Below are positions 25,732-33,071 of a DNA stretch of 44,277 nucleotides, in pieces. A program made the translations under genes and the position numbers. This DNA comes from Polyangiaceae bacterium (GTDB taxonomy: Bacteria; Myxococcota_A; Polyangia; Polyangiales; Polyangiaceae). The stretch covers positions 1 through 44,277 of the forward strand of contig JAKLKA010000048.1 of NCBI GenBank assembly GCA_023150915.1, read 5' to 3'. The notes beneath the pieces were generated by a model that ran no database searches, was not told where the DNA came from, and saw only the letters and a list, made by a program, of their open reading frames with translations. Position 1 is the stretch's first letter, and each line of letters begins with the position of its first letter.

Positions 25732-26136
25732 TCAGAACCGGTAGCTGTACGCCGCGCTCGCGGGTCCGACGCTCAGCGTGTGGATCCGGCGCGGCGCACG
25801 GCCCGCCTTCGCGGGCTCTTTGCTCGAGAGCACGATCAGCGCCACGCCCGCCGCGGCGCTGAGCCCGCCGCCGATCATCAGTGGCACGCCGAGCCGCTTC
25901 GAACCCAGGTCGTCGGTCCCGAACGCCAGATAGCCGCCCACCGCGGCGGCGCCCACGCCGGCACCCGCCATGAACATGGCCACCGGCAAGGGCGAGTCCT
26001 TGGGCGGGGCGGCCTCTTCGACCGGCTTGTCCGCAGGCGCAGCCGGCGCGGCGGCCTTGGGGGCCGGGCCTTCGGCCCAGGCCGGGGCGGTGAACGCGAG
26101 GGCAAGAACGGCGGCGGACAGAGCAAGGGCGCGCAT
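25732..26136 (-). CDS. Exported protein with two transmembrane segments
   Basis: The 134-residue product has a signal peptide (MRALALSAAVLALAFTAPAWA) and an Ala/Pro/Glu-rich stretch. Two Gly/Ala-rich hydrophobic segments follow (about 50-68 and 82-104, the second ending LIVLSS), then a short tail ending in Tyr-Arg-Phe. The terminal aromatic is reminiscent of outer-membrane proteins but the length is too small for a barrel. No family recognised. The gene is convergent with the Gly/Ser lipoprotein and divergent from argC. Confidence 0.7.
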   Translation of the reverse strand: MRALALSAAVLALAFTAPAWAEGPAPKAAAPAAPADKPVEEAAPPKDSPLPVAMFMAGAGVGAAAVGGYLAFGTDDLGSKRLGVPLMIGGGLSAAAGVALIVLSSKEPAKAGRAPRRIHTLSVGPASAAYSYRF

Positions 26137-26203
26137 GGCGGGCGGAGACTAGGGCAGAATGCCGCTGTCGCCAACCGGCTAGCCCCACGCTAACTTCCGG
26201 CGC

Positions 26204-27253
26204 GTGAAACGCTTCAAAGCAGCAGTCATTGGCGGCTCGGGCTACGGCGGCGGCGAGATGATCCGCCGCCTCTTGCTCCACCCCGAGGTAGAGCTCTGCC
26301 GGATCTCGTCCCTGGACTTCATCGGTGAGCCGCTCAGCGCGGCGCACCCGAACCTCGAGGGGCGGTCCGAGCTCCGCTTCGAGAGCATGCCGCCCGAAGC
26401 GGCTGCCGAGGGCATGGACGTGGTGCTGCTCGGCCTGCCCCACAAGGTCAGCGCTGAGGTGGTGCCGAAGCTGATGGCCACGGGCACGCGCATCGTCGAC
26501 ATGAGCGGCGACTTCCGCTTGAAGAGCGCCGCAGCCTACGAGCAGCACTACGGCAAGAAGCACCCCTGCCCCGAGCTGCTCGAGCGGTTCGTCTACGGCC
26601 TGCCGGAGCTCAACCGTGAGGCCCTGGGCAAAGCGAAGTACGTGGCGTCCCCGGGCTGCTTCGCCACCACCATCGCGCTCGGGCTGCTGCCACTGGCCAA
26701 GGCCGGTCTGCTGCGTGGCCCCGTCGAGACGGTCGGCATCACCGGCTCGAGCGGCAGCGGCGTGGTGCCCAGCGCCGGCACCCATCACCCGGTCCGCGCC
26801 GGCAACCTCAAGACCTACAAGCCGCTGTCGCACCAGCACGTGCCCGAGATCGAAGAGACGCTGTCCGCGGCCGGCGCGCCGGGCGTGCTGCTGCGCTTCG
26901 TCCCGGTCTCGGCCCCGCTCTCGCGCGGCATCTTCGCCACCAGCTTCGCGCGCGTGGACGCATCCGTGCCCAAAGCGGAGCTGGAGCAGCTGGCGGCGCG
27001 CTCCTTCGCCCGGGAACCGTTCGTGCGCGTGCCCCGCGGGCGCTTGCCCGAGGTGGTCGCGGTCGCGGGCTCGAACTACGTCGAGGTCGCCTTGGTGCCC
27101 GGCCCCATCGAAGACGGCCTGCGCCTGGTCACCTGCTTTAGCGCGACCGACAACCTGATCAAGGGTGGCGCCGGTCAGGCCATCCAGAACATGAACCTGA
27201 TCCTGGGCCTGGGCGAGCAGCTGTCCCTGGAAGATCCGGGCGGCTACCCGTGA
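26204..27253 (+). CDS. argC: N-acetyl-gamma-glutamyl-phosphate reductase
   Basis: The 349-residue product begins with the NADP-binding GGSGYGGGEMIR. It carries the catalytic Cys in ASPGCFATT (about residue 149) and GITGSSGSGVVPSAGTHHP, typical of ArgC. It reduces N-acetylglutamyl phosphate to the semialdehyde in arginine synthesis. The start is GTG. Its stop overlaps the argB start, so the two consecutive steps of the pathway are translated together; ArgB supplies its substrate. Confidence 0.95.
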   Translation: MKRFKAAVIGGSGYGGGEMIRRLLLHPEVELCRISSLDFIGEPLSAAHPNLEGRSELRFESMPPEAAAEGMDVVLLGLPHKVSAEVVPKLMATGTRIVDMSGDFRLKSAAAYEQHYGKKHPCPELLERFVYGLPELNREALGKAKYVASPGCFATTIALGLLPLAKAGLLRGPVETVGITGSSGSGVVPSAGTHHPVRAGNLKTYKPLSHQHVPEIEETLSAAGAPGVLLRFVPVSAPLSRGIFATSFARVDASVPKAELEQLAARSFAREPFVRVPRGRLPEVVAVAGSNYVEVALVPGPIEDGLRLVTCFSATDNLIKGGAGQAIQNMNLILGLGEQLSLEDPGGYP

Positions 27254-28047
27254 TCGTCGTCAAGCTGGGCGGCGAGGTGATCCGCGGGGGCGCTCTGACC
27301 GCTGTTGCCGCCGAGATCGCCGCGCTCGCGCGCCAAGAGCGCGTCCTGGTGGTGCATGGCGGCGGACCGCAGACCAGCGCGCTGCAGAAGACCCTGGGCC
27401 AAACGCCGAACATCGTCGGTGGCCGGCGCGTTACTGACGCCGCCACTCTGGATGCCATCAAGATGGCCGTCGCGGGCCAAGCCAACGTGGATCTCTGCGC
27501 CGCGCTCACCGGCGCCGGCCAGAGGCCCGTGGGGCTGCACGGCGCGTCCAGCGCGGTGATCCGAGCCAAGCAGCGCCCGCCCCGCGTCTACAGCGGCGCT
27601 GGCCCCGAGCCGGTCGATCTCGGTCACGTCGGCGACGTCGAGGGGTTCGACGTCGGGCTGCTCGAGCTGCTCGCTGGCGGCGGCTACCTGCCGGTCCTCG
27701 CCTGCATCGGCGCAGACGCCGCGGGTCACGTGTTCAACATCAACGCCGACATCGTGGCGACGCGCGTCGCCGCCGCGCTGTCCGCCTCCGACCTGATGGC
27801 GCTGATGGACGTGCCGGGCGTGCTCCGGGATCGTGACGACCCGGGCTCGCGCCTGCCGCGGCTCACCATCGACGAGGCTCGAGGCTTGATCCACGACGGC
27901 GTCGTGGCCGGCGGCATGATCCCCAAGCTGGAAGAGTCGTTCGTGGCGCTCGAGGCCGGAGTGCCGCGGGTGCACTTGTTGAACGGGGATTTGGCTCGGG
28001 CCGCCGCCAGCCCGGGCTCGGTGGGAACTTTGCTGGTGCGGTGCTAG
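27250..28047 (+). CDS. argB: Acetylglutamate kinase
   Basis: The 265-residue amino-acid-kinase-fold protein has KLGGEVI at the N-terminus, VVHGGGPQTS for phosphate and substrate binding, NINADIVATRVAAAL and the C-terminal VAGGMIPKLE. It phosphorylates N-acetylglutamate with ATP. The N-terminal extension seen in Arg-inhibited hexameric enzymes is absent, which suggests an Arg-insensitive form, by inference. An acetylaminoadipate kinase is a less likely alternative given coupling to argC. The GTG start lies in the argC stop. Confidence 0.93.
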   Translation: MIVVKLGGEVIRGGALTAVAAEIAALARQERVLVVHGGGPQTSALQKTLGQTPNIVGGRRVTDAATLDAIKMAVAGQANVDLCAALTGAGQRPVGLHGASSAVIRAKQRPPRVYSGAGPEPVDLGHVGDVEGFDVGLLELLAGGGYLPVLACIGADAAGHVFNINADIVATRVAAALSASDLMALMDVPGVLRDRDDPGSRLPRLTIDEARGLIHDGVVAGGMIPKLEESFVALEAGVPRVHLLNGDLARAAASPGSVGTLLVRC

Positions 28048-28057
28048 CGTCGGGGTC

Positions 28058-28489
28058 ATGACGACTCGAGGGATGGTTTTCGTCGCGCTCATCGCCTTCG
28101 CTGCGGCTGGCTGCTCCAAGAACGAGGACAAGCCGCTCGACAAGACGACCACTCAGACCACCGAGGCCCCGAAGGCGGCCGAGGACAAGGCCGGCGCGCC
28201 CGCCGCGCCTCAGGAGAAGGCCGCAGCCCCGGCGGAGAGCGCTCCGGCACCCACCGCCGCCAAGGCGGGCGACGTCGAGCTGGGCAAGGACGGCGTGAAG
28301 ACGGGCGGCACCACCACGACCAAGGACGGCGTGAGCACCGCTGGCGGGACCAAGGTCGACAAGACCGGGGTCAAGACCGGAACGGGCACCGGAGTCACCA
28401 CCGACGGCAAGACCACCAAAGTGGGCGGCACCGGGATCGTGGTGGATCCGAAGAAGGTCAAGGTCGGCGGGCTGGAAATCGCGAAGTAG
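28058..28489 (+). CDS. Small lipoprotein with Thr/Gly/Lys repeats
   Basis: The 143-residue product has a lipoprotein signal (AAAGCSKNE; Cys19). An Ala/Pro/Glu/Lys-rich linker follows, then a repeat region built on 'KxGVKTGxGT' and 'TTxDGxST' units (about 75-125), ending VGGLEIAK. It starts 10 bases after argB. The last 16 codons and stop belong to a 273-bp segment that is duplicated just downstream. No family or function recognised. Confidence 0.75.
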   Translation: MTTRGMVFVALIAFAAAGCSKNEDKPLDKTTTQTTEAPKAAEDKAGAPAAPQEKAAAPAESAPAPTAAKAGDVELGKDGVKTGGTTTTKDGVSTAGGTKVDKTGVKTGTGTGVTTDGKTTKVGGTGIVVDPKKVKVGGLEIAK

Positions 28490-28713
28490 CTCGGAGGCTA
28501 CGGCCCGGCTGGCAATCGGCTCCGCTTGGACTTTGCAGCGATGCCGCTCGGCCGGAGGCCGAGCCCCGGAATCACCTCGGGGGTCTTGTTAGGGTCAGAT
28601 CACGATCCGCCCCTGAGACCCTGCACGAGAACCCGGCGAAGCCGGGCGCCGGCCGTTCCTCGACCTGCCACCGACGCGAGGCGTGTGGGCCGCGCGCGGA
28701 GCGAGAATCATCC
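28441..28713 (+). repeat. Tandem duplication, copy 1 (273 bp)
   Basis: This copy begins in the final codons of the small lipoprotein gene and continues through non-coding DNA to 28713, where the sequence restarts as copy 2. It contains hairpins: an 8-bp perfect stem with a GGA loop at 28546-28564, a 5-bp CCCCG/CGGGG stem at 28564-28582 followed by GTCTTGTT, and a 6-bp stem with a GAA loop at 28632-28646. The second of these may serve as the lipoprotein gene terminator. Confidence 0.92.
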
Positions 28714-28762
28714 GGTGGATCCGAAGAAGGTCAAGGTCGGCGGGCTGGAAATCGCGAAGTAG
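28714..28762 (+). pseudogene. Duplicated 3' fragment of the small lipoprotein gene
   Basis: The codons for DPKKVKVGGLEIAK and the TAG stop are repeated without the rest of the gene. An open frame runs through it from 28526 but has no Shine-Dalgarno and is made of the intergenic part of copy 1. It is therefore a by-product of the duplication and not a gene. Confidence 0.8.
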
Positions 28763-28987
28763 CTCGGAGGCTACAGCTCGGCTGGCAATCGGCTCCGCTC
28801 GGACTTTGCAGCGAGGCCGCTCGGCCGGAGGCCGAGCCCCGGAATCACCTCGGGGGTCTTGTTAGGGTCAGATCACGATCCGCCCCTGAGACCCCAGCAT
28901 GAGAACCCGGCGAGCCCGGGCGCCGGCCGTTCCTCGACCTGCCACCGACGCGAGACGCGTGGGCCGCGCGCGGAGCGAGAATCATCC
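28714..28987 (+). repeat. Tandem duplication, copy 2 (274 bp)
   Basis: This is a near-identical copy of 28441-28713, differing at a handful of bases and one single-base indel near 28893. The GGA-loop hairpin recurs at 28819-28837. The GAA-loop hairpin has changed to a 5-bp stem with a longer loop but can still pair. The few differences indicate a recent event. Confidence 0.92.
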
Positions 28988-28998
28988 GAGGACCAATC

Positions 28999-29841
28999 CT
29001 ATTTCGCATCCGAACAGCACCGGAACCCGGTCTCGGCGCCGTGGTAGTACCGGTCATGCGCGGTCTGCGCGGCCCGGCAGAAGTTCCGGCTGGGCTGCCA
29101 GTAGGCGCCCTTCATGGCGGGGCGAGACGGGACCGAGCCGTCGATGGTGACGAACTCTTCCAGGTTGCCGGCCAGGTGCTTGATGCCGAACGGGCTCACA
29201 CAGCGGGGGTACTCGTCGGCCGTCACCCGCATGTCGCGCAGCTTGCCCTCGGGCGTCACCACGTCGAAGTGGTCTGCGTTGCAGGCTGAGGCGTCCCGCT
29301 TGAAGCCATAGGGGTACGGGCGCATCTCTTCGCCCTCGCAGGCGAAGTTGTACTCGCTCTCCATGCACATGCGCTTGCCCAGGCTGCGGCAGGTCTGATC
29401 ACCGTGCGTCCAGCTCTGGTCGCTGGCGGGAAGGGTCTCGCCGGGGCGGACGTATTCCGAGCGGTCCATACAGAACCGCATCTTCTTCCGGGGCTTGAGG
29501 CACTTGGCCGGCTGGGCGTACTCCGCGCAGCGGAAGAACTCGTAGCGCCCCGGGGGATCCATGTACTTCAGGCAGCGCTGCTCGACCTCGGGGCAATATT
29601 CGCCCTCGACCAGCACCATGCCCTCGCCGCAGGCCTTCGGCTCTTCGGGCTTGGCCAGCTGCGCCAAGTTCACCGCGGCTGGAACCAGCGCGGCCAAGGT
29701 CGGCGACTGAGCCAGCCGGGGGGTGGGGCCGTCCTCGTCGACGGGTTGCGGGGCAGCCGCGTCACGTCGGTTACAGGCGACGAGGAGCAGCAGGGCTGCG
29801 CTCATCACCGCGGCGTTGGGGAAGCGTCGCACGCCGGCCAT
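28999..29841 (-). CDS. SUMF1/FGE-like lipoprotein A
   Basis: The 280-residue product has a lipoprotein signal (LLLLVAC; Cys23) and a C-terminal formylglycine-generating-enzyme-like domain: GMVLVEGEYCPEVEQ, FCMDRSEYVRPGE, a Cys-containing helix (CRSLGKRMCMESEYNFACEG), FGIKHLAGNLEEFV, and the terminal GFRCC. FGE-like domains bind polypeptides or glycans; the catalytic copper-binding Cys pair of true FGE cannot be assigned with confidence, so it is probably a non-enzymatic relative. It is a paralogue of the next upstream gene. ATG 29841 is chosen over a TTG three codons upstream. Confidence 0.82.
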   Translation of the reverse strand: MAGVRRFPNAAVMSAALLLLVACNRRDAAAPQPVDEDGPTPRLAQSPTLAALVPAAVNLAQLAKPEEPKACGEGMVLVEGEYCPEVEQRCLKYMDPPGRYEFFRCAEYAQPAKCLKPRKKMRFCMDRSEYVRPGETLPASDQSWTHGDQTCRSLGKRMCMESEYNFACEGEEMRPYPYGFKRDASACNADHFDVVTPEGKLRDMRVTADEYPRCVSPFGIKHLAGNLEEFVTIDGSVPSRPAMKGAYWQPSRNFCRAAQTAHDRYYHGAETGFRCCSDAK

Positions 29842-29983
29842 GAATCCCAACGAAACGCTGGGGCGTCAAGCGCTGTTTTTTCCGGGGGCACCCGGGAATT
29901 CCCATGGCCTCTTGCAGGGATGCGTATGATTTCGGCAGCTTTGCCTGCGTTATCTCGAGTAGATCGTTCGGTCGGCCGGCGGC

Positions 29984-30958
29984 TCAGCCGCGGGCCCCGG
30001 CGGACGCCCCCGGGGCGTCGGCGCAGCAGCGAACGCCGACCTGGATATCGTGATAGTGGTCGTCGTGCTTGGTGGTGGCCGGCCGACAGCGGTTGCGCGC
30101 CGGCATCCACCACCCACCCTTGAGGCCGTTCCGGTAGGGGTAGTTGTGGCGCTGGCTTTCGCGCAGCACGGGCTCGTCCAGGTTGCCGACCATGTCGTAG
30201 ACGCCGAACGGGCTCTGGCACTCGGGGTTCGCCCCGTTGGCCATGCGGTGGTCGGCCAGCACCTGGTACTGGCGGTTGTTCGGGTCGTACAGCTCCTCTT
30301 TCGGCCGGTCCTGGTTGCACTTCGCTTCGCGCTTCCAGCCGTAGGGATAGGGCCACATCTCTTCGCCCTCGCAGGCGAAGTTCCATTCGTCCTCGGTGCA
30401 CACCCGTTTTCCGAGGTTTTTGCAGGTATCTTGGGCCACCACGAAGCTGGCGTGGTTCATCGGCAGCTTCTCGCCGGGCTTGGTGTACTCGTGGCGGTCG
30501 ATGCAGAAGCTGAGCGGGATGCGTTCGCCCACGCAATTGGCCTTGGGTTCGTATTCGCCGCAGCGGGCATAGGGCAGCGCCGGGTCGTCCAGCCACTTCA
30601 CGCAGGTGTGTCGAACGTCGGTGCAGTACTCGCCGTGGACGGCGACCATCTCGGGGGGGCACGCCCCGCCCGTGGTGGGCACAGCCCCCGGAGGCGCTCC
30701 CGGCACCGGCGCGACGTTGGTGTCGTGGCTGGGGATCTGGTTCACAGTGACTGCGTCGCGCGTGACGCTGTGACGCTCGACGTTACGGTCCTCGACCGCC
30801 CCCTGATACGGGTCGGCGGTGCCGACGGGAGCCACAGCGGCCAGGCCGAAGCCCTCCGAAACCGGCGTCCAGACCGGGTGCTCGGCGCTCGAACCCGCGC
30901 CCTTCGTGAGGAACCCTGCCGCAACCAAAAGGAAGCCCGTCAACAAGCGCCGAGTCAT
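29984..30958 (-). CDS. SUMF1/FGE-like exported protein B
   Basis: The 324-residue paralogue of gene A has a strong Shine-Dalgarno (GGAGGT, seven to eight bases before ATG 30958). A hydrophobic N-terminal segment (LLTGFLLVAAGFL) has no clear lipobox. A linker precedes the same domain: EMVAVHGEYCTDVR, FCIDRHEYTKPGEK, GKRVCTEDEWNFACEG, FGVYDMVGNLDEPV, GVRCCAD. The shared Cys positions with gene A suggest conserved disulfides in the envelope. An ORF extension upstream of 30958 was rejected because of the Shine-Dalgarno. The stop of the secreted methyltransferase gene lies 90 bases upstream on the same strand. Confidence 0.82.
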   Translation of the reverse strand: MTRRLLTGFLLVAAGFLTKGAGSSAEHPVWTPVSEGFGLAAVAPVGTADPYQGAVEDRNVERHSVTRDAVTVNQIPSHDTNVAPVPGAPPGAVPTTGGACPPEMVAVHGEYCTDVRHTCVKWLDDPALPYARCGEYEPKANCVGERIPLSFCIDRHEYTKPGEKLPMNHASFVVAQDTCKNLGKRVCTEDEWNFACEGEEMWPYPYGWKREAKCNQDRPKEELYDPNNRQYQVLADHRMANGANPECQSPFGVYDMVGNLDEPVLRESQRHNYPYRNGLKGGWWMPARNRCRPATTKHDDHYHDIQVGVRCCADAPGASAGARG

Positions 30959-31048
30959 ACGACCTCCACCTACATCGTCGCAGTCCTCGAAGCGCCGAAC
31001 CAAGTTCCCTGACATGCCAAGGGTAACTGCATCCGCCGTGCCGAGCGA

Positions 31049-31843
31049 TCAGCGTCCACCGTCTCCCAGGAACGGCACGAAGCGGACGTCCAAAAGCCGG
31101 TCGACGATGAAGGCATTCGCGCCGCGTCCGAGGCTCGTTCGCGTCCACCGCTCGAGCACCTGCACCTCGGAGCGCGCCCCGACCGGGATCACCAGCCGCC
31201 CACCGACTGCGAGCTGGTCCAGCAAAGGCTGCGGCACCTTCTGGGGAGCCGCCGTCACCACGATGACGTCGAACGGCTCGGCTTCCGGCCAGCCCACGTA
31301 GCCGTCCCCGGTGCGGAGCTCGATCCGATAGCCGAGTCCGGCCAGGTTCTTCTGGGCCTGCTCGGCCAGCTCGGGGATGTACTCGATGGACCAGGTGCGC
31401 TCGCAGAGCTCGGCGAGCACCGCTGCCTGGTAGCCGCTTCCGGTGCCGATCTCGAGGCACTTGTCCGTCGGACGGGGCGCCACGGCTTCGGTCATGAAGG
31501 CCACGATGAAGGGCTGGCTGATGGTCTGCCCGCTCCCGATGGGCAGAGGCTGGTCCGCGTAGGCCATGCCCTTCACCGAGTCGGGGATGAACGCGTGGCG
31601 GGGCACGCGCCGCAGGGCGGCCAGCACGCGCTCGTGCTTCACGCCCTGGCGGGCCAGATCGCGCACCAGCGCGTCGCGCTCTGCCACGCGCTCGCCGAAC
31701 GCCCGCGGCGGGGACGCCGGCGTGTCGACTCGCGGGTCGGCAGCCGGCGGCGCCGTGGTCCCCGGCGTCGCCGTCGGCGAGGGCTCGCGCCGGGTGCAGG
31801 CGCTGAGCACCCAGCACAGGGCGATGATCGGGCGGACTGTCAC
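31049..31843 (-). CDS. pcm: Protein-L-isoaspartate O-methyltransferase with lipoprotein signal
   Basis: The 264-residue product has a PIMT core (about 60-264): IGSGQTISQPFIVAFM with the substrate-site Ser, the SAM-binding LEIGTGSGYQAAVLA, VIVVTAAPQKVPQPLLDQL and GGRLVIPVG. The enzyme methylates isoaspartyl residues to start repair of aged proteins. Unusually, residues 1-16 form a lipoprotein signal (CWVLSACTRRE, Cys16) followed by a Pro/Thr linker, so the mature protein should sit in the envelope. GTG 31843 is the only plausible start that gives this signal. It follows the M50 protease by 19 bases. Confidence 0.88.
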   Translation of the reverse strand: MTVRPIIALCWVLSACTRREPSPTATPGTTAPPAADPRVDTPASPPRAFGERVAERDALVRDLARQGVKHERVLAALRRVPRHAFIPDSVKGMAYADQPLPIGSGQTISQPFIVAFMTEAVAPRPTDKCLEIGTGSGYQAAVLAELCERTWSIEYIPELAEQAQKNLAGLGYRIELRTGDGYVGWPEAEPFDVIVVTAAPQKVPQPLLDQLAVGGRLVIPVGARSEVQVLERWTRTSLGRGANAFIVDRLLDVRFVPFLGDGGR

Positions 31844-31862
31844 GCCCCGGGCCGTGCAGACC

Positions 31863-33026
31863 TCATGCCGCGCGGCGCTCGGCCAGCGCGTGCCGCAACC
31901 GCTCGGCGAGCTCGGCTTCGCCGCCCGCGTCGGTTTCCCGTGCGATGCGCTCCAGATCGTCGTCGGGCACGTGCTCGGCGATCTCGAGGGCCAGCTCGGC
32001 CGCCGCGCGAACATTGCCGGATTTCAGCTGCAAACGCACCAATGTCGCGGCCACTTCGACCCGACGATCGCCCTGGTCGCGCAGGGCCACGAGCAGCCGC
32101 ATGGCGTACGGTACGTCGCCGTCGGCTTCGGCCACGGCTGCCTCCACGTAAGGGTCGAGCGCGCCGCGCGTGGTGCGAATCAGGTTGCGCGCCGCGGCCG
32201 TGTCGCCGCCGAGCAGCGCCGCCCAGACCAGGGTCTCGACCGCCAGCTTGCGCTCGGCGGGGTCGCGGCTGGCGTCCAGCGCGGCGCTGGCCAGGGTCGC
32301 CGCGCGCGGCCCGTGGCCGGCGTCGAGCGCGCGCTGGGCCTCGGCCAGCAGATCCTTGGCGGCCTCGGCGGGGAGCTGCGGGCGCTCGGGCGCGGCCTGC
32401 ATGGCCGACAAGAAGTTCGAGACCCCGCCCATGGCGAACAAGAGCGCGCCCAAGAGCGAGCCCAGCCGGAACAGCGCAATCGCCGTGATCACGCCGAAGA
32501 TCAGGGACACGGTGGCGGACAGCTTGCGCCGTTCGGGCCCGAGCGCCGTCGCGAGGACCTGCCCGCCATCGAAGGGCAGCACCGGAAGCAGGTTGATCAC
32601 GCTCCAGAACGCGTTGGCGAACGCCAAGAGCGCGAGCCCCTCGACCCAGGGCGTACCCTTCGGGGCGCCCAGGGTGCGCGACAGCCCGATCAGCGCACCG
32701 TACGCGACCAGGCCGAGGGCGAACCCCGCGCCCGGCCCTGCCAGGGTCACCAAGATGCGGCGCTTCTTGCCCAGGTCGGTGGTGGCCGACCACGAGGTCA
32801 CGCCGCCCAGCATGTGCAGCACGATGCTCGGCGACTGGCCGTAGGCGCGGGCTGCAAAGGCGTGACCCAGCTCGTGCACCAGGATCGACACGAAGATGAT
32901 GCCGAGCCACATCGCGGCGTCGGTCCAGGGCCGGCCAGGGCGCAGGCCGATGATCAGCGCCAGGATCCAGAAGCCGATCTGGATCTCGACCGGGAAGCCG
33001 AACAGCCGGAAACGCAGTGCGCCCAT
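31863..33026 (-). CDS. Site-2-protease-like M50 membrane metalloprotease
   Basis: The 387-residue product has four to six predicted transmembrane segments. The zinc motif HELGH is at 51-55, and LPFDGGQ near residue 170 supplies the third ligand Asp. Together these define M50/S2P intramembrane proteases, which cut regulatory membrane proteins such as anti-sigma factors. After the last helix (about 225) there is a cytoplasmic helical, TPR-like tail (about 235-385), Ala-rich, that could recruit substrates. It lies between the L,D-transpeptidase gene and the secreted PIMT gene on the same strand. No sigma/anti-sigma pair is nearby. Confidence 0.88.
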   Translation of the reverse strand: MGALRFRLFGFPVEIQIGFWILALIIGLRPGRPWTDAAMWLGIIFVSILVHELGHAFAARAYGQSPSIVLHMLGGVTSWSATTDLGKKRRILVTLAGPGAGFALGLVAYGALIGLSRTLGAPKGTPWVEGLALLAFANAFWSVINLLPVLPFDGGQVLATALGPERRKLSATVSLIFGVITAIALFRLGSLLGALLFAMGGVSNFLSAMQAAPERPQLPAEAAKDLLAEAQRALDAGHGPRAATLASAALDASRDPAERKLAVETLVWAALLGGDTAAARNLIRTTRGALDPYVEAAVAEADGDVPYAMRLLVALRDQGDRRVEVAATLVRLQLKSGNVRAAAELALEIAEHVPDDDLERIARETDAGGEAELAERLRHALAERRAA

Positions 33027-33071
33027 CGGCCGGTCTGATAGCGCAGGTTCGAGGCGTGGGCGAGCGGCGCG

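Noticed and set aside
28526-28762. 78-codon frame in the duplicated region
   Set aside because: It has no ribosome-binding site and consists of intergenic copy 1 plus the duplicated 3' fragment of the lipoprotein gene.
28441-28987. CRISPR array
   Set aside because: There are only two copies, each of more than 270 bp, with no spacers and no cas genes in the window.
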